From Klebsiella variicola (GTDB lineage Bacteria > Pseudomonadota > Gammaproteobacteria > Enterobacterales > Enterobacteriaceae): a DNA stretch of 64,000 nt. Positions 49,770 through 61,728 of the stretch are shown here, piece after piece. The stretch is from positions 4,588,001 to 4,652,000 of the forward strand of contig NZ_CP010523.2 in the NCBI RefSeq assembly GCF_000828055.2, written 5' to 3'. A model generated the notes under the pieces. It was not told the DNA's origin. It worked only from the letters and a program-made list of their open reading frames with translations, and did not search any database. The stretch's first letter is position 1, and each line of letters begins with the position of its first letter. The translations under genes and the position numbers were made by a program.

Positions 49770-50457
49770 CCTGGTCGATGTGCTGATCATTGAAGATGAG
49801 AGCGAGCTGGCGCGCCTGCACGCCGAGCTTGTGCAAAAACACCCGCGACTGCGGCTGGCAGGCATGGCGGCCTCCCTCGCTCAGGCGCGGCAGTTGCTCC
49901 ACGCCAGTCCGCCGCAGCTGGTGCTGCTGGATAACTATTTACCGGACGGCAAAGGCGTCACGCTGATGACCGACCCGGTGCTGGCAACCACCCATTGCTC
50001 AGTGATCTTTATCACCGCCGCCAGCGATATGGAAACCTGCAGCCTGGCCATCCGCAACGGCGCCTTCGACTATATCCTTAAGCCCGTCTCCTGGAAGCGG
50101 CTGAGCCAGTCGCTTGAGCGCTTTATCCAGTTTTACGATCAGCAGCGGGAATGGAAAATCGTCGATCAGCAGAACGTCGATTCTCTCTACCAACTGCAGG
50201 CGAAGAACTTCCGCGTGGATAGCGGCAGTAAGGGCATTGAAGAGAAGACGCTGGCGCTGGTGCAGGGATTGTTTAGCGGCCGGGAAGCACACTGTTTTTC
50301 CGTCGATGAGGTGGTCAGCGCCGCCGGGCTCAGCAAAACCACCGCCCGGCGCTATCTGGAACACGGTGTCGAGACCGGCTTTCTGGAAGTGGAGATGCTG
50401 TATGGAAAAATCGGCCATCCGCGGCGGCTGTACCGACGCGCACAGCCTAAAAACTAA
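49759..50457 (+). CDS. citZ: Response regulator CitZ (CitB/DcuR family)
   Basis: Partner regulator of CitY. The ATG at 49759 (232 residues, MHHDLVDVLIIEDESELARL) has GGAGG 6 nt upstream inside the end of citY; longer readings only extend into citY. The receiver domain (about 1-120) has D13, the phosphoacceptor D58 in LLDNYLPDG and K109 in LKPV. The C-terminal DNA-binding domain (about 160-225) has the CitB-type helix-turn-helix, with VDEVVSAAGLSKTTARRYLE. Likely targets are citWX and itself through the 47920-47998 repeats. Confidence 0.92.
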   Translation: MHHDLVDVLIIEDESELARLHAELVQKHPRLRLAGMAASLAQARQLLHASPPQLVLLDNYLPDGKGVTLMTDPVLATTHCSVIFITAASDMETCSLAIRNGAFDYILKPVSWKRLSQSLERFIQFYDQQREWKIVDQQNVDSLYQLQAKNFRVDSGSKGIEEKTLALVQGLFSGREAHCFSVDEVVSAAGLSKTTARRYLEHGVETGFLEVEMLYGKIGHPRRLYRRAQPKN

Positions 50458-50459
50458 AA

Positions 50460-50480
50460 CCCCTCGCCGGACGGGAGGGG
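50460..50480. terminator. Hairpin between convergent citZ and djlA
   Basis: CCCCTC / GAGGGG stem with a 9-nt loop in the 32-nt gap between two convergent stops. Short, without a T-tract; probable transcript-end structure. Confidence 0.45.
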
Positions 50481-50489
50481 CGGGAAAAC

Positions 50490-51317
50490 TCAGAAGCCGC
50501 GCTGCTCTTTGATCAGCTCCCAGGCCTTCTGGATCTCCTGAGCTTTCTGTTTGGCCATCTCCATCATCTCCGGCGGCAGCCCTTTCGCCACTAGCTTGTC
50601 CGGATGATGTTCGTTCATCAGCTTACGATAGGCGCGCTTCACCGTCGCCGCGTCATCGGTCGGTTTCACCCCCAGCACATTGCAGGCATCTTCGAGGGTT
50701 GGCCCGCGCTGCGCCTGCTGCCAGCCGGCATTGCCGCCGTGCTGACCATACGATTGCTGCTGCGAACCGCCGCCAAACTGGGCGCCGCCCTGCATCATCC
50801 GCAGGAATTGATCGAACTGGGCGCGGGAGATGCCAAGCTCGTCAGCGATGACGAACAGCACTTCACGTTCGTTGGGGTGCAATTCGCCGTCAGCGAACGC
50901 CGCCTGCAGCTGAATTTCCAGAAACATCCGAATCAGATCGAAGCGTCCAAAGCAGACGCTGCGCAGCTGACGCATCTTCTCGCGCAGCGGATAGTTGTCG
51001 GCCTTGCCGTCGCGAAACGCCTGCTGCGCCGCCGTACGCGATGCGCCGTGCAGGTTCATGCGATCCATCAGCACATTGGCGACATGAATATCAGCTTCGG
51101 TGACGCGACCCTTGGATTTGGTCAGATGCCCCATCACTTCAAAGGTGGTGGAAAAGAAGAGCGACTGGCGTTCCTGTTGATTGGCGAAGAGATTCAACCG
51201 GCGACTGCGCGCCCGGTCAAACATATGGCCCACCAGGAAGCCGAGCACGATGCCCCAAAACCCACCGCCCATCAGCAAAGCCACTGCCACGCCAATCACT
51301 TTACCCAAATACTGCAT
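50490..51317 (-). CDS. djlA: Membrane-anchored J-domain co-chaperone DjlA
   Basis: Type III DnaJ-like protein that stimulates DnaK ATPase at the inner membrane and activates the Rcs envelope-stress phosphorelay. Length is 275 residues. One glycine-rich N-terminal membrane segment (about 7-30, dimerising) is followed by a TerB-like helical domain (about 55-180), a Q/G-rich linker (about 186-206, [17 protein letters not shown]) and a C-terminal J domain with HPD in NEHHPDKLV. Divergent from lptD across 243 nt. Confidence 0.96.
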   Translation of the reverse strand: MQYLGKVIGVAVALLMGGGFWGIVLGFLVGHMFDRARSRRLNLFANQQERQSLFFSTTFEVMGHLTKSKGRVTEADIHVANVLMDRMNLHGASRTAAQQAFRDGKADNYPLREKMRQLRSVCFGRFDLIRMFLEIQLQAAFADGELHPNEREVLFVIADELGISRAQFDQFLRMMQGGAQFGGGSQQQSYGQHGGNAGWQQAQRGPTLEDACNVLGVKPTDDAATVKRAYRKLMNEHHPDKLVAKGLPPEMMEMAKQKAQEIQKAWELIKEQRGF

Positions 51318-51560
51318 AGACTCCCCAACTGTTTATCGCCGTTAAGCTCGAATATGACCGCACGTTACCCGGCACTCGCGCCTCGGTCAATTGTGGGACA
51401 TAGCCTATAATTTGCTTTATCATACTCGTCATTCAACAGGGTGCCTAACGCTCGGGCTCGAAACGGGCAGGATTAACACTAGCGTGATAATGTTGAGTAA
51501 GTTAGGCTCTGACCGTTTGCAAGCCGCTGCCACAAGATGATGGAACAATAAATACAACGT

Positions 51561-53909
51561 ATGAAAAAACGTATTCCCAGCCTCCTGGCTACGATGATTG
51601 CCAGCGCCTTGTATAGCCAACAAGGCCTCGCTGCCGATCTCGCAACGCAATGTATGCTTGGCGTGCCAAGCTTTGATCGTCCGCTCGTGGAAGGGCGGCC
51701 TGGCGATCTGCCGGTGACGATTAACGCCGATCATGCGAAGGGCAACTACCCGGATAATGCCGTCTTCACCGGCAACGTCGATATTAACCAGGGGAACAGC
51801 CGCCTGCGTGCCGACGAAGTGCAGCTGCATCAGCAGCAGGCCGCGGGCCAGGCGCAACCGGTGCGAACGGTGGATGCGCTGGGCAACGTCCATTACGACG
51901 ATAACCAGGTGATCCTCAAAGGGCCTAAAGCCTGGTCAAACCTGAACACCAAAGATACCAACGTCTTGCAGGGCGATTATCAAATGGTCGGACGCCAGGG
52001 ACGCGGCACGGCGGACCTGATGAAACAGCGCGGCGAAAACCGCTATACCATTCTGGAAAACGGCAGCTTTACCTCCTGTCTGCCGGGCTCCGACACCTGG
52101 AGCGTCGTGGGCAGCGAAGTCATCCACGACCGTGAAGAGCAGGTTGCCGAGATCTGGAACGCCCGCTTTAAGCTGGGCTCAGTACCGATTTTCTACAGCC
52201 CTTACCTGCAGTTGCCGGTGGGCGACAAACGTCGTTCCGGTTTCCTGATCCCGAACGCCAAATACAGTACCAAAAACGGTGTGGAATTCTCCCTGCCGTA
52301 CTACTGGAACATTGCGCCGAACTTCGATGCCACTATCACCCCGCACTATATGAACAAACGCGGCGGCGTGATGTGGGAAAACGAATTCCGCTACCTGACC
52401 CAGCTCGGCGGCGGCTTAACTGAATTCGACTACCTGCCGTCGGATAAAGTCTACGAAGACGATCACTCGAGCGACAGCAACAGCCGCCGCTGGCTGTTCT
52501 ACTGGAACCACTCCGGGGTTATCGATCAGGTATGGCGTCTGAACGCTGACTACACCAAGGTCAGCGATCCTGACTACTTCAACGATTTCAGCTCGAAATA
52601 TGGTTCCAGTACCGACGGCTATGCGACGCAGAAATTCAGCGCCGGTTACGTCAATCAGAACTTTGACGCGACGGTATCGACCAAGCAGTTCCAGGTCTTT
52701 GACCGGGAATCGAGCAACTCCTACTCGGCTGAGCCGCAGCTCGACATCAATTACTACCAGAACGATGTCGGTCCGTTCGATACCCATCTGTACGGTCAGG
52801 TCGCCCATTTTGTTAACTCGAATAACAACATGCCGGAAGCGACCCGCGTTCACCTCGAACCGACGATCAACCTGCCGCTGTCCAACGCCTGGGGCAGTCT
52901 GAATACTGAAGCCAAGCTGCTGGCGACCCACTACCAGCAGAGCAACCTCGATAAGTACAACGCCGCCAACGGCACTGACTACAAAGAGTCTGTCAGCCGC
53001 GTAATGCCGCAGTTTAAAATCGACGGTAAAATGGTCTTTGAACGCGACCTGCAGGAGGGATTCACCCAAACGCTGGAACCGCGCATGCAGTATCTGTACG
53101 TGCCGTACCGCGATCAGAGTGAAATCGGTAGCTACGACTCCACGCTATTGCAGTCGGACTACACCGGCCTGTTCCGCGACCGTACCTATAGCGGTCTGGA
53201 CCGCATCGCGTCAGCCAACCAGGTCACTACCGGCATCACCTCTCGCGTGTATGATGCCGCCGCCGTGGAACGTTTTAATATTTCCGTTGGTCAAATCTAC
53301 TATTTCACCGAGTCACGCACCGGTGATGACAACATCAACTGGGAGAACAACGACACCACGGGTTCACTAGTATGGGCCGGCGATACCTACTGGCGCATCG
53401 CCGATGACTGGGGTTTACGCGGAGGGATCCAGTACGACACCCGTCTGGATAACGTCGCCACCGGTAACGGCACCATTGAATACCGTCGCGATGAAAACCG
53501 CTTAGTCCAGCTTAACTATCGTTACGCCAGCCCGGAATATATTCAGGCTACACTGCCTTCATATTCCACGGCGGCACAATATAAACAGGGTATTTCGCAG
53601 GTGGGGATGACCGCCAGTTGGCCGATCGTCGATCGCTGGTCCGTGGTCGGGGCATACTACTTCGATACCAATACCCGGAAAGCAGCAAACCAGATGTTGG
53701 GTGTTCAGTATAACTCCTGCTGCTACGCCATCCGTCTTGGCTACGAACGTAAAGTCAACGGCTGGGATAGCAACAACAACGGCGGCGAGAGCAAATACGA
53801 CAATACCTTCGGAATCAATATTGAATTGCGCGGTCTGAGCTCTAACTACGGCCTCGGCACCCAGCAGATGCTGCGTTCGAACATTTTACCGTACCAGAGC
53901 TCCCTGTGA
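51561..53909 (+). CDS. lptD: LPS-assembly outer membrane protein LptD
   Basis: Essential outer-membrane barrel that inserts lipopolysaccharide into the outer leaflet with LptE. The 782 residues include a signal peptide (about 1-24, ending GLAA), a periplasmic beta-jellyroll (about 25-200) and a C-terminal 26-strand barrel. The four cysteines needed for the non-consecutive disulfides are present: C31 near the mature N-terminus, one in SCLPG near 173, and the adjacent pair in [12 protein letters not shown] near 722. First gene of the lptD-surA-pdxA-rsmA-apaGH run. Confidence 0.97.
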   Translation: MKKRIPSLLATMIASALYSQQGLAADLATQCMLGVPSFDRPLVEGRPGDLPVTINADHAKGNYPDNAVFTGNVDINQGNSRLRADEVQLHQQQAAGQAQPVRTVDALGNVHYDDNQVILKGPKAWSNLNTKDTNVLQGDYQMVGRQGRGTADLMKQRGENRYTILENGSFTSCLPGSDTWSVVGSEVIHDREEQVAEIWNARFKLGSVPIFYSPYLQLPVGDKRRSGFLIPNAKYSTKNGVEFSLPYYWNIAPNFDATITPHYMNKRGGVMWENEFRYLTQLGGGLTEFDYLPSDKVYEDDHSSDSNSRRWLFYWNHSGVIDQVWRLNADYTKVSDPDYFNDFSSKYGSSTDGYATQKFSAGYVNQNFDATVSTKQFQVFDRESSNSYSAEPQLDINYYQNDVGPFDTHLYGQVAHFVNSNNNMPEATRVHLEPTINLPLSNAWGSLNTEAKLLATHYQQSNLDKYNAANGTDYKESVSRVMPQFKIDGKMVFERDLQEGFTQTLEPRMQYLYVPYRDQSEIGSYDSTLLQSDYTGLFRDRTYSGLDRIASANQVTTGITSRVYDAAAVERFNISVGQIYYFTESRTGDDNINWENNDTTGSLVWAGDTYWRIADDWGLRGGIQYDTRLDNVATGNGTIEYRRDENRLVQLNYRYASPEYIQATLPSYSTAAQYKQGISQVGMTASWPIVDRWSVVGAYYFDTNTRKAANQMLGVQYNSCCYAIRLGYERKVNGWDSNNNGGESKYDNTFGINIELRGLSSNYGLGTQQMLRSNILPYQSSL

Positions 53910-53963
53910 TGCGGCTGGTTTACAACATCGTCCGCATTTGCGGTTAATTGAAATGGAAAAAGT

Positions 53964-55250
53964 ATGAAGAACTGGAAAACGCTGCTTCTCGGTATCGCCA
54001 TGATCGCGAATACCAGTTTCGCTGCCCCTCAGGTGGTCGATAAAGTAGCGGCCGTCGTCAATAATGGCGTCGTGCTGGAAAGCGACGTCGATGGTTTGAT
54101 GCAATCAGTTAAGCTCAATGCGGGTCAGGCTGGCCAACAGCTGCCGGATGACGCGACACTGCGCCATCAAATCCTCGAAAGACTGATCATGGACCAGATT
54201 GTATTGCAGTTGGGGCAGAAGATGGGCGTGAAGGTCTCTGACGACCAGCTCGATCAGGCCATCGCCAACATCGCCAAACAAAACAACATGACCATGGATC
54301 AGATGCGCAGCCGTCTGGCCTATGAAGGCATCAACTACAACACCTACCGTAGCCAGATCCGCAAAGAGATGCTGATTTCGGAAGTGCGTAACAATGAAGT
54401 GCGTCGCCGTATCACCGTGCTGCCGCAGGAAGTCGAAGCGCTGGCAAAACAGATTGGCGACCAGAACGATGCCAGCACCGAGCTTAACCTGAGCCACATC
54501 CTGATCCCGCTGGCGGAAAACCCGACCGCGGATGAAGTTGCCGCAGCTCAGGAGCAAGCAAATGCCATCGTTGAACAAGCGCGCAACGGCGCTAACTTCG
54601 GTAAACTGGCCATCACCTACTCCGCTGACCAACAGGCGCTGAAGGGAGGCCAGATGGGCTGGGGTCGTATCCAGGAGCTGCCTGGTATTTTCGCCCAGGC
54701 GTTAAGCACCGCCAAAAAAGGGGATATCGTCGGCCCGATCCGCTCTGGCGTCGGCTTCCACATTCTGAAAGTCAACGACCTGCGCGGCGGGACTCAGAAC
54801 ATCTCCGTCACCGAAGTGCATGCCCGTCATATTCTGCTTAAGCCGTCGCCGATCATGAATGATGCCCAGGCCCAGGCCAAACTGGAACAGATCGCGGCTG
54901 ACATTAAGAGCGGGAAAACCACCTTCGCCAAAGCGGCGAAAGCGTTCTCTGAAGATCCGGGTTCAGCAAACCAGGGCGGTGATTTAGGTTGGGCGACGCC
55001 GGACATCTTCGATCCGGCATTCCGCGATGCGCTGATGCGTCTGAACAAAGGGCAGACCAGCGGACCGGTGCACTCCTCCTTCGGCTGGCATCTGATCGAA
55101 CTGCTGGATAGCCGTCAGGTCGACAGAACCGACGCCGCGCAGAAAGATCGTGCATACCGCATGCTGATGAACCGCAAATTCTCTGAAGAAGCGGCAACCT
55201 GGATGCAGGAACAGCGCGCCAGTGCGTATGTTAAAATTCTGAGCAACTAA
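53964..55250 (+). CDS. surA: Periplasmic chaperone and peptidyl-prolyl isomerase SurA
   Basis: Main periplasmic chaperone for outer-membrane barrel proteins, including its upstream neighbour LptD. The 428 residues include a signal peptide (about 1-20, ending SFA), an N-terminal chaperone domain, two parvulin PPIase domains (about 171-272, [10 protein letters not shown], and 282-382, [12 protein letters not shown]), and a C-terminal helix that packs on the N domain. It is 54 nt after lptD and 5 nt before pdxA. Confidence 0.97.
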   Translation: MKNWKTLLLGIAMIANTSFAAPQVVDKVAAVVNNGVVLESDVDGLMQSVKLNAGQAGQQLPDDATLRHQILERLIMDQIVLQLGQKMGVKVSDDQLDQAIANIAKQNNMTMDQMRSRLAYEGINYNTYRSQIRKEMLISEVRNNEVRRRITVLPQEVEALAKQIGDQNDASTELNLSHILIPLAENPTADEVAAAQEQANAIVEQARNGANFGKLAITYSADQQALKGGQMGWGRIQELPGIFAQALSTAKKGDIVGPIRSGVGFHILKVNDLRGGTQNISVTEVHARHILLKPSPIMNDAQAQAKLEQIAADIKSGKTTFAKAAKAFSEDPGSANQGGDLGWATPDIFDPAFRDALMRLNKGQTSGPVHSSFGWHLIELLDSRQVDRTDAAQKDRAYRMLMNRKFSEEAATWMQEQRASAYVKILSN

Positions 55251-55255
55251 TATCG

Positions 55256-56245
55256 ATGCCTGAAATCCGTAAAGTTGTCATCACTCCCGGCGAACCCGCC
55301 GGGATTGGCCCTGACCTGGTCGTGCAGCTTGCCCAGCGCGACTGGCCAGTTGAGCTGGTGATCTGCGCCGACGGCGCCCTGTTAACTGACCGAGCCCAGC
55401 GGCTCGGTCTTCCTTTATCTCTCCTCCCATACGATCCTGCGCAACCGCCCGTTCCGCAGCGCGCCGGTACGCTGACGCTGCTTAACGTATCGCTGAACGT
55501 CCCGGCGGAACCTGGCGTGCTGAACGTGCAAAACGGCGCCTATGTCGTGGAAACGCTGGCGCGCGCCTGCGACGGCTGCCTTAGCGGCGAATTTGCGGCG
55601 TTAGTGACCGGCCCGGTGCACAAAGGCAACATCAACGACGCCGGCATCGCCTTCACCGGTCATACCGAGTTCTTCGAAGAGCGCGCGAAGGCCAGCAAAG
55701 TGGTGATGATGCTGGCGACCGAGGAGCTGCGGGTGGCGCTGGTGACGACCCATCTGCCGTTGAAAGCCATCAGCGAAGCGATAACGCCCGAGCTGCTGCG
55801 CGAGATCATCACCATTCTCGATCACGACCTGCGCACGAAATTTGGCATTGCCCAGCCGCATGTGCTGGTTTGCGGGCTTAACCCGCACGCTGGCGAAGGC
55901 GGCCATATGGGAACGGAAGAGATAGACACCATTATTCCGGTGCTGGAAGAGATGCGCGCGAAGGGGATGAACCTCAGCGGTCCGCTGCCGGCAGACACCC
56001 TCTTTCAGCCCAAATACCTTGACCATGCCGATGCGGTACTCGCGATGTACCACGATCAGGGCCTGCCCGTGCTAAAATACCAGGGCTTTGGCCGTGGCGT
56101 GAACATTACGCTCGGTTTACCTTTTATTCGTACCTCCGTCGACCACGGCACCGCACTGGAATTAGCGGGTCAGGGAAAAGCGGACGTCGGCAGTTTTATC
56201 ACGGCGCTTAATCTCGCCATCAAAATGATTGTTAATACCCAATGA
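55256..56245 (+). CDS. pdxA: 4-hydroxythreonine-4-phosphate dehydrogenase PdxA
   Basis: NAD-dependent oxidation of 4-phosphohydroxy-L-threonine in pyridoxal-phosphate synthesis. The 329 residues equal E. coli. Divalent-metal histidines are visible in FTGHTEFF (near 136), [13 protein letters not shown] (near 211) and AMYHDQGLP (near 266). The N-terminal [13 protein letters not shown] is family-typical. Residues 45-85 are the least conserved part. It overlaps rsmA by 4 nt (ATGA). Confidence 0.97.
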   Translation: MPEIRKVVITPGEPAGIGPDLVVQLAQRDWPVELVICADGALLTDRAQRLGLPLSLLPYDPAQPPVPQRAGTLTLLNVSLNVPAEPGVLNVQNGAYVVETLARACDGCLSGEFAALVTGPVHKGNINDAGIAFTGHTEFFEERAKASKVVMMLATEELRVALVTTHLPLKAISEAITPELLREIITILDHDLRTKFGIAQPHVLVCGLNPHAGEGGHMGTEEIDTIIPVLEEMRAKGMNLSGPLPADTLFQPKYLDHADAVLAMYHDQGLPVLKYQGFGRGVNITLGLPFIRTSVDHGTALELAGQGKADVGSFITALNLAIKMIVNTQ

Positions 56246-57063
56246 ATAATCGAGTCCATCAGGGCCATTTAGCCCGTAAACGCTTCGGGCAGAACTTCCT
56301 CAACGATCAGTTTGTGATCGACAGCATCGTCTCGGCGATTAATCCGCAGAAAGGCCAGGCGATGGTTGAAATCGGCCCGGGTCTCGCCGCGCTGACCGAA
56401 CCGGTCGGCGAACGTCTTGACCAGCTGACCGTTATCGAACTGGACCGCGATCTGGCGGCTCGCCTGCAGACGCACCCGTTCCTCGGACCGAAGCTGACCA
56501 TCTATCAGCAGGATGCGATGACCATGAACTTCGGCGAACTGGCGGAGAAAATGGGCCAGCCGCTGCGCGTCTTCGGCAACCTGCCGTACAATATCTCGAC
56601 GCCGCTAATGTTCCATCTGTTCAGCTATACTGATGCCATTGCCGATATGCACTTTATGCTGCAGAAGGAAGTGGTCAATCGTCTGGTTGCCGGGCCGAAC
56701 AGTAAGGCGTATGGTCGGTTAAGCGTGATGGCGCAATATTATTGCCAGGTGATCCCGGTACTCGAAGTGCCGCCGAGCGCGTTTACCCCGCCGCCTAAGG
56801 TCGACTCCGCGGTGGTTCGCCTGGTGCCGCACCGCACCATGCCGTATCCGGTAAAAGAGGTCCGGGTACTGAGCCGCATCACCACCGAAGCCTTCAACCA
56901 GCGCCGTAAGACCATCCGCAATAGTCTCGGCAATCTGTTTAGCGTTGAAGTGTTGACCGAGCTGGGCGTCGACCCGGCAGTGCGTGCGGAAAATATTTCT
57001 GTAGAGCAGTACTGTAAGATGGCCAACTGGTTATCCAACAATCTGCCTTCGAAGGAGAGCTAA
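56242..57063 (+). CDS. rsmA: 16S rRNA dimethyladenosine transferase RsmA (KsgA)
   Basis: Dimethylates the two adjacent adenosines A1518 and A1519 of 16S rRNA during 30S maturation. The 273 residues equal E. coli. The N-terminal [18 protein letters not shown] motif [15 protein letters not shown] (GPG where most have GPGLG), and the catalytic NLPYNIS (near 113) are intact. It overlaps pdxA by 4 nt and is 2 nt before apaG, consistent with coupled translation. Confidence 0.97.
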   Translation: MNNRVHQGHLARKRFGQNFLNDQFVIDSIVSAINPQKGQAMVEIGPGLAALTEPVGERLDQLTVIELDRDLAARLQTHPFLGPKLTIYQQDAMTMNFGELAEKMGQPLRVFGNLPYNISTPLMFHLFSYTDAIADMHFMLQKEVVNRLVAGPNSKAYGRLSVMAQYYCQVIPVLEVPPSAFTPPPKVDSAVVRLVPHRTMPYPVKEVRVLSRITTEAFNQRRKTIRNSLGNLFSVEVLTELGVDPAVRAENISVEQYCKMANWLSNNLPSKES

Positions 57064-57065
57064 CC

Positions 57066-57443
57066 ATGATTAATTCGCCTCGTGTTTGCGTTCAGGTGCA
57101 AAGCGTCTATATCGAATCGCAGTCTTCTCCGGAAGAAGAGCGTTACGTCTTCGCTTATACCGTCACCATTCGCAATCTGGGGCGGAGTCAGGTTCAGCTG
57201 CTTGGCCGCTACTGGCTCATCACTAACGGCCACGGTCGTGAGACTGAAGTTCAGGGTGAAGGGGTGGTCGGCGAGCAACCGCATATTCCCGCAGGCGGTG
57301 AATATCAATATACCAGCGGCGCAGTCATCGAAACGCCGCTGGGAACCATGCAGGGTCATTATGAGATGATCGATATCGACGGCGCGCCGTTCCGTATCGA
57401 GATCCCTGTGTTCCGTCTCGCAGTTCCAACGCTCATTCATTAA
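57066..57443 (+). CDS. apaG: ApaG protein (DUF525)
   Basis: Small fibronectin-type-III-like beta-sandwich protein; its bacterial function is unresolved, with links to cobalt/magnesium phenotypes. The 125 residues equal E. coli ApaG, with [20 protein letters not shown] and the glycine-rich [20 protein letters not shown]. It lies between rsmA (2 nt) and apaH (4 nt) in the same operon. Confidence 0.96.
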   Translation: MINSPRVCVQVQSVYIESQSSPEEERYVFAYTVTIRNLGRSQVQLLGRYWLITNGHGRETEVQGEGVVGEQPHIPAGGEYQYTSGAVIETPLGTMQGHYEMIDIDGAPFRIEIPVFRLAVPTLIH

Positions 57444-57447
57444 AACA

Positions 57448-58296
57448 ATGTCAACATACCTTATTGGCGACGTTCACGGTTGCTACGATGAACTGATCGC
57501 ATTATTAGCGCAGGTTGAATTCGACCCGAGCACCGATACGCTATGGCTGACCGGCGATCTGGTGGCCCGTGGCCCGGGGTCGCTGGAGGTCCTGCGCTAT
57601 GTCAAATCTCTGGGCGACAGTGTGCGACTGGTGCTGGGCAACCATGATCTCCACCTGCTGGCCGTCTTCGCCGGTATCAGCCGTAACAAGCCGAAGGATC
57701 GTCTGAAATCCCTGCTGGAAGCCCCGGATGCCGACGAGCTGCTCAACTGGTTGCGTCGCCAGCCGCTGCTGCAGGTGGATGAAGAGAAAAAGCTGGTGAT
57801 GGCCCACGCGGGCATCACGCCGCAGTGGGATCTGGAGACCGCCCAGCAGTGCGCGCGCGATGTAGAAGCGGTGCTCTCCAGCGACTCCTACCCTTTCTTC
57901 CTCGATGCCATGTATGGCGATATGCCGAATCACTGGAGCAACGAGCTGAGCGGTCTGGCGCGCCTGCGCTTTATCTCTAATGCTTTTACCCGCATGCGCT
58001 ACTGCTTCCCCAACGGCCAGCTGGATATGTATTCGAAAGAGGCGCCCGAGGACGCCCCGGCGCCGCTGAAGCCGTGGTTTGCCATTCCTGGCCCGGTCAG
58101 CAATGCCTACAGCATTGCCTTTGGCCACTGGGCTTCACTGGAGGGACGCGGTACGCCGGAGGGGATTTACGCCCTGGATACGGGCTGCTGCTGGGGCGGG
58201 GAACTCACCTGCCTGCGCTGGGAAGATAAGCAGTACTTCACCCAGCCGTCGAACCGCCAGAAAAGCCTCGACGAAGGCGAAGCCGTCGCGTCCTGA
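57448..58296 (+). CDS. apaH: Diadenosine tetraphosphatase ApaH
   Basis: Symmetrical Ap4A hydrolase that also removes Np4 caps from bacterial RNA. The 282 residues (E. coli 280) have the metallophosphoesterase motifs [10 protein letters not shown] (near 8), [10 protein letters not shown] (near 35) and GNHDLHLL (near 63), plus a later histidine in MAHAGI. It ends the lptD-surA-pdxA-rsmA-apaG-apaH operon and is followed by two REP elements and a terminator. Confidence 0.97.
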   Translation: MSTYLIGDVHGCYDELIALLAQVEFDPSTDTLWLTGDLVARGPGSLEVLRYVKSLGDSVRLVLGNHDLHLLAVFAGISRNKPKDRLKSLLEAPDADELLNWLRRQPLLQVDEEKKLVMAHAGITPQWDLETAQQCARDVEAVLSSDSYPFFLDAMYGDMPNHWSNELSGLARLRFISNAFTRMRYCFPNGQLDMYSKEAPEDAPAPLKPWFAIPGPVSNAYSIAFGHWASLEGRGTPEGIYALDTGCCWGGELTCLRWEDKQYFTQPSNRQKSLDEGEAVAS

Positions 58297-58301
58297 GTCT
58301 T

Positions 58302-58447
58302 CCCGGATGGCGGCGCGTTGCGCCTTATCCGGGCTACATTGCCTTGCGATTTGTCGCCCCGGGCAAGAACGGCGGACGCGAAGCCACTTTTGTGTCGGGT
58401 GGCGGCTAACGCCTTACCCGACCTACATTTCCTTGCGATTTGTCGCC
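58302..58447. repeat. Two REP elements in tandem with duplicated 25-nt tails
   Basis: REP 1 (58302-58333) is CCCGGATGGCGGCG...CGCCTTATCCGGG. REP 2 (58394-58422) is GTCGGGTGGCGGC...GCCTTACCCGAC. Both are REP/PU-type hairpins in the same orientation. Each is followed by a nearly identical 25-nt tail, CTACATT(G/T)CCTTGCGATTTG then TCGCC (58334-58358 and 58423-58447), an 89-bp repeat period. It is a BIME-like array after apaH. Confidence 0.8.
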
Positions 58448-58533
58448 AGGACAGCGCTCCCGAAAGACGAGGCCCGCGGCGGGGAACATGACGAGATACT
58501 GAGTGCGCCTTCGTCGCGGAATTCACGCAAAAG

Positions 58534-58569
58534 AAAACCCCGGTCACGCCAGGCGCACCGGGGTTTTTT
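58534..58569. terminator. Bidirectional terminator between apaH and folA
   Basis: An 11-bp perfect stem AAAACCCCGGT / ACCGGGGTTTT with a 12-nt loop. Plus strand: the stem ends in a TTTTTT run (58564-58569); the minus strand also has a T-rich flank. It serves convergent apaH and folA. Confidence 0.9.
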
Positions 58570-58587
58570 CATTGCTATCCTTCCCGC

Positions 58588-59067
<480 letters not shown>

Positions 59068-59167
59068 TCATTCATTCCCGAGTGCAAAAAATTGTCGCCA
59101 CTATACGGAAAGCGTACTACTTCGTCGACTGGCCGGAAGGTAAAGAATAAGAAAATTTTCTGATTTG

Positions 59168-59201
59168 CTGGCAAGCCCACGTTCACACCGTGGGCCGCCA
59201 G
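59168..59201 (-). terminator. Hairpin after kefC
   Basis: Nested stems CTGGC/GCCAG and GCCCACG/CGTGGGC (59168-59201), 41 nt past the kefC stop on the minus strand, followed only by a weak T-rich stretch. A perfect 12-bp palindrome AGAACCGGTTCT (59200-59211) adjoins it. Probable kefFC terminator upstream of the folA promoter. Confidence 0.6.
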
Positions 59202-59241
59202 AACCGGTTCTAAACGGAAAACAAAATGTTACTGACGAGCG

Positions 59242-61107
59242 TCAGGCTGAGGGCTTATTTTCCGGCTCATCGGCAATATCCCCGGTGTGCCTGCCCTCTT
59301 CCGTCCCCTGCCAGCCGTGACGCTGCACCAGCGACAGATGATGACGATCTTCGTTGATGATGCCGGTGAGCATATCGCTGGTCCGCTTGAAGACCGCCAC
59401 CCGCGACGCCGCGTCGTTTTCCGCCATCGCCACCATCTCTTCGACCATCTGCAGGTTGAAGCGACGGAACAGATCGGCCCGCTCGCGGGCTTCATAGGCG
59501 CCGAGTCCCAGCGCCTCCAGCGTCATTCGGCCGGACTTCAGCGCCGCCTCGAAGGTTTCACGCTCCGGCGCCTCGACGCCAGCCTGGCGCAGCTTAATGT
59601 AATGATCGACATCGCGGGCGCGGGAGATGATCTGCAGATGCGGAAAATGCTCTTTTACCCTCTCCACCAGCTCAAGGCTGACGTGCGGATCGTCTATGGC
59701 ATTGATCAGTACTTCCGCCTTTTCGGCGCCGGCCGATTCCAGCAGGTCGACCCGGGTGGCATCGCCGTAGAAAACCTTCATATCAAATTTGCGCAAGGTA
59801 TCAACATGATCCGGGTCGTGATCGAGGATAACCATCTTCACCCCGCTGGAGAGCAACAGTCGCCCGGCAATCTGCCCGAAGCGGCCAAAGCCGGCAACAA
59901 TCACCCGCGGCTGCTCTTCATCAATCTCGTCAGCATCCCGCGCCTGGCCGCTGGCCGATTTCTCCAGACGGGTCAGCAGGACCAGCAAGACCGGCGTTGC
60001 CGCCATCGACAGCGCCACCGCCAGGGTCAGCGCCTTAGCCCATTCGCCGTCCAGCACATCCGCCATCCGCGCGGCGCCAAAGACCACAAACGCGAACTCG
60101 CTTCCCTGCCCCAGCAGCACCGCAAACCAGCGGCGCTGGGCGCGTGGCACGCCCAGCGGCCTGGCGATAAGCCACAGCATCAGCATTTTTATCGCCAGGA
60201 AACCGACCAGCAAAATAACGATACGCAGCGGATGGGTCACGAGAGTGCCGAAGTCAATCGACATGCCGACGCCGATAAAGAACAGCCCCAGCAGCAGCCC
60301 TTTAAACGGCTCGATATCGCTCTCCAGCGCATGACGATACTCGGAGCTGGCCAGCAGCACCCCGGCGAGAAACGCCCCCATCGCCATCGACAGCCCGACT
60401 TCCTCCAGCAGCAATCCAAAGCCGAAGACCAGGAACAGCGCCACGGCGCTGAACACTTCGCGCAGGCCGGAACGGGCGACAAAGCGCAGCAGCGGACGGG
60501 TCAGATAGCGCCCCAGGGCCACCACCAGCGCCAGCGCCGCGGCCACCTTCAGCGCGGAGAGGGCAAACGCCACCAGCGAGGTGGCGCCGCCGCTGGCCGC
60601 CAGCAGGGGGATCATCGCCACCAATGGGATCGCCGCGATATCCTGGAACAGCAGCACCGCGAAGGCGCTCCGCCCCATCTGCGACACCGTCAGATTGCGC
60701 TCATTCATCGCCTGCATCGCAATGGCTGTGGAAGAGAGCGCCAGCGTCATGCCTATCAGCTCGGCCACCTGCCAGCGCAGGCCCAGCAGCATGCAGAACA
60801 GACCGATCAATACCCCGCAGGCCACCATCTGCAGCGCGCCGCCGCCGAACACCGAGGCGCGTAGCTTCCACAGCCGCTGCGGATCCAGCTCCAGACCAAT
60901 GACGAACAGCATCAGCACCACGCCGATCTCGGCAAAGTGCAGAATCGCCTCGGCGTCAGTCACCAGCCGCAGCCCCCACGGGCCGATAATACAGCCAGCG
61001 ATCAGATAGCCCAGCACCGACCCCAGCCCCAGGCGGACGGCGATGGGCACAATCAGCGCCGCGGCGCCCAGGTAAATCAGCGCTTGTATCAGCGTATGGC
61101 TATCCAT
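59242..61107 (-). CDS. kefC: Glutathione-regulated potassium/proton antiporter KefC
   Basis: Potassium efflux system opened by glutathione adducts of toxic electrophiles; the resulting acidification protects the cell. Length is 621 residues. A CPA2 membrane domain of about 12-13 segments (1-380) is followed by a KTN/RCK domain with [18 protein letters not shown] (near 402), which binds glutathione and nucleotide, and a C-terminal tail. KefF binding is expected: kefF overlaps the start by 8 nt upstream. Confidence 0.96.
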   Translation of the reverse strand: MDSHTLIQALIYLGAAALIVPIAVRLGLGSVLGYLIAGCIIGPWGLRLVTDAEAILHFAEIGVVLMLFVIGLELDPQRLWKLRASVFGGGALQMVACGVLIGLFCMLLGLRWQVAELIGMTLALSSTAIAMQAMNERNLTVSQMGRSAFAVLLFQDIAAIPLVAMIPLLAASGGATSLVAFALSALKVAAALALVVALGRYLTRPLLRFVARSGLREVFSAVALFLVFGFGLLLEEVGLSMAMGAFLAGVLLASSEYRHALESDIEPFKGLLLGLFFIGVGMSIDFGTLVTHPLRIVILLVGFLAIKMLMLWLIARPLGVPRAQRRWFAVLLGQGSEFAFVVFGAARMADVLDGEWAKALTLAVALSMAATPVLLVLLTRLEKSASGQARDADEIDEEQPRVIVAGFGRFGQIAGRLLLSSGVKMVILDHDPDHVDTLRKFDMKVFYGDATRVDLLESAGAEKAEVLINAIDDPHVSLELVERVKEHFPHLQIISRARDVDHYIKLRQAGVEAPERETFEAALKSGRMTLEALGLGAYEARERADLFRRFNLQMVEEMVAMAENDAASRVAVFKRTSDMLTGIINEDRHHLSLVQRHGWQGTEEGRHTGDIADEPENKPSA

Positions 61108-61633
61108 TCTGGTGTGCCTCCTGCCAGTCGATTAAGCGTTGACGATAATGGCGGGCTTGCGCCTGCAGCGTTTCGTCATCGCAGATAAAAGTGCAGTGCA
61201 TGGCGAACGGCGGCAGCCATTTCATTCCGCAGTAAAGCGCGGTTGCCTGCAACGGCTGCGCCAGCACCGGAAAACCGGGGAATGAGCCGATGTCGAAGTG
61301 GCTTTCACCGCCGCCGGTGGTCACCGCCCACATCAGCGATTTACCGCGCAGGGCAATACCGTTGTGACCATAGGCCCAGCCGTGCGCCAACACTTTGTCC
61401 ATCCACAGCTTGAGCAGCGGCGGTACGCTGTACCACTGCATAGGGTGCTGCCAGATAACCAGATCGGCACGGGCCAGCGCCGCCTGCTCGGCGGCGACAT
61501 CGATATTAAAGTCGGGATAGAGTTGATAGAGGGAGCGTATCTCTACGCCTTCAAGCGTCCCTGCCTGTTCAAGCATTCGCTTATTCGCATGAGAATGCTG
61601 CGGATAAGGATGCGCATAAATTATCAGAATCAT
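61100..61633 (-). CDS. kefF: KefC ancillary flavoprotein KefF (quinone oxidoreductase)
   Basis: FMN-containing quinone oxidoreductase that binds KefC and is needed for its full activity. The ATG at 61633 gives 177 residues ([20 protein letters not shown]), close to E. coli (176); an upstream start adds 12 unsupported residues. Flavodoxin-like fold with the [19 protein letters not shown] and TTGGGESHF motifs that contact FMN. It overlaps kefC by 8 nt. Confidence 0.96.
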   Translation of the reverse strand: MILIIYAHPYPQHSHANKRMLEQAGTLEGVEIRSLYQLYPDFNIDVAAEQAALARADLVIWQHPMQWYSVPPLLKLWMDKVLAHGWAYGHNGIALRGKSLMWAVTTGGGESHFDIGSFPGFPVLAQPLQATALYCGMKWLPPFAMHCTFICDDETLQAQARHYRQRLIDWQEAHQNG

Positions 61634-61728
61634 TGATTGGCCTGCGTTTGCTCTTGTCGTAATCAGCAAGAGTGTAGACAGTTAAGCCAACCGCTTACAA
61701 TGATAACTGTGATTTATGTCGCAGTGGG

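Noticed and set aside
59287..60864. A 525-codon ORF antisense to kefC
   Set aside because: It mirrors a GC-rich, highly conserved kefC reading frame. The translation is rich in R/Q/H, has no recognisable domain and no ribosome site.
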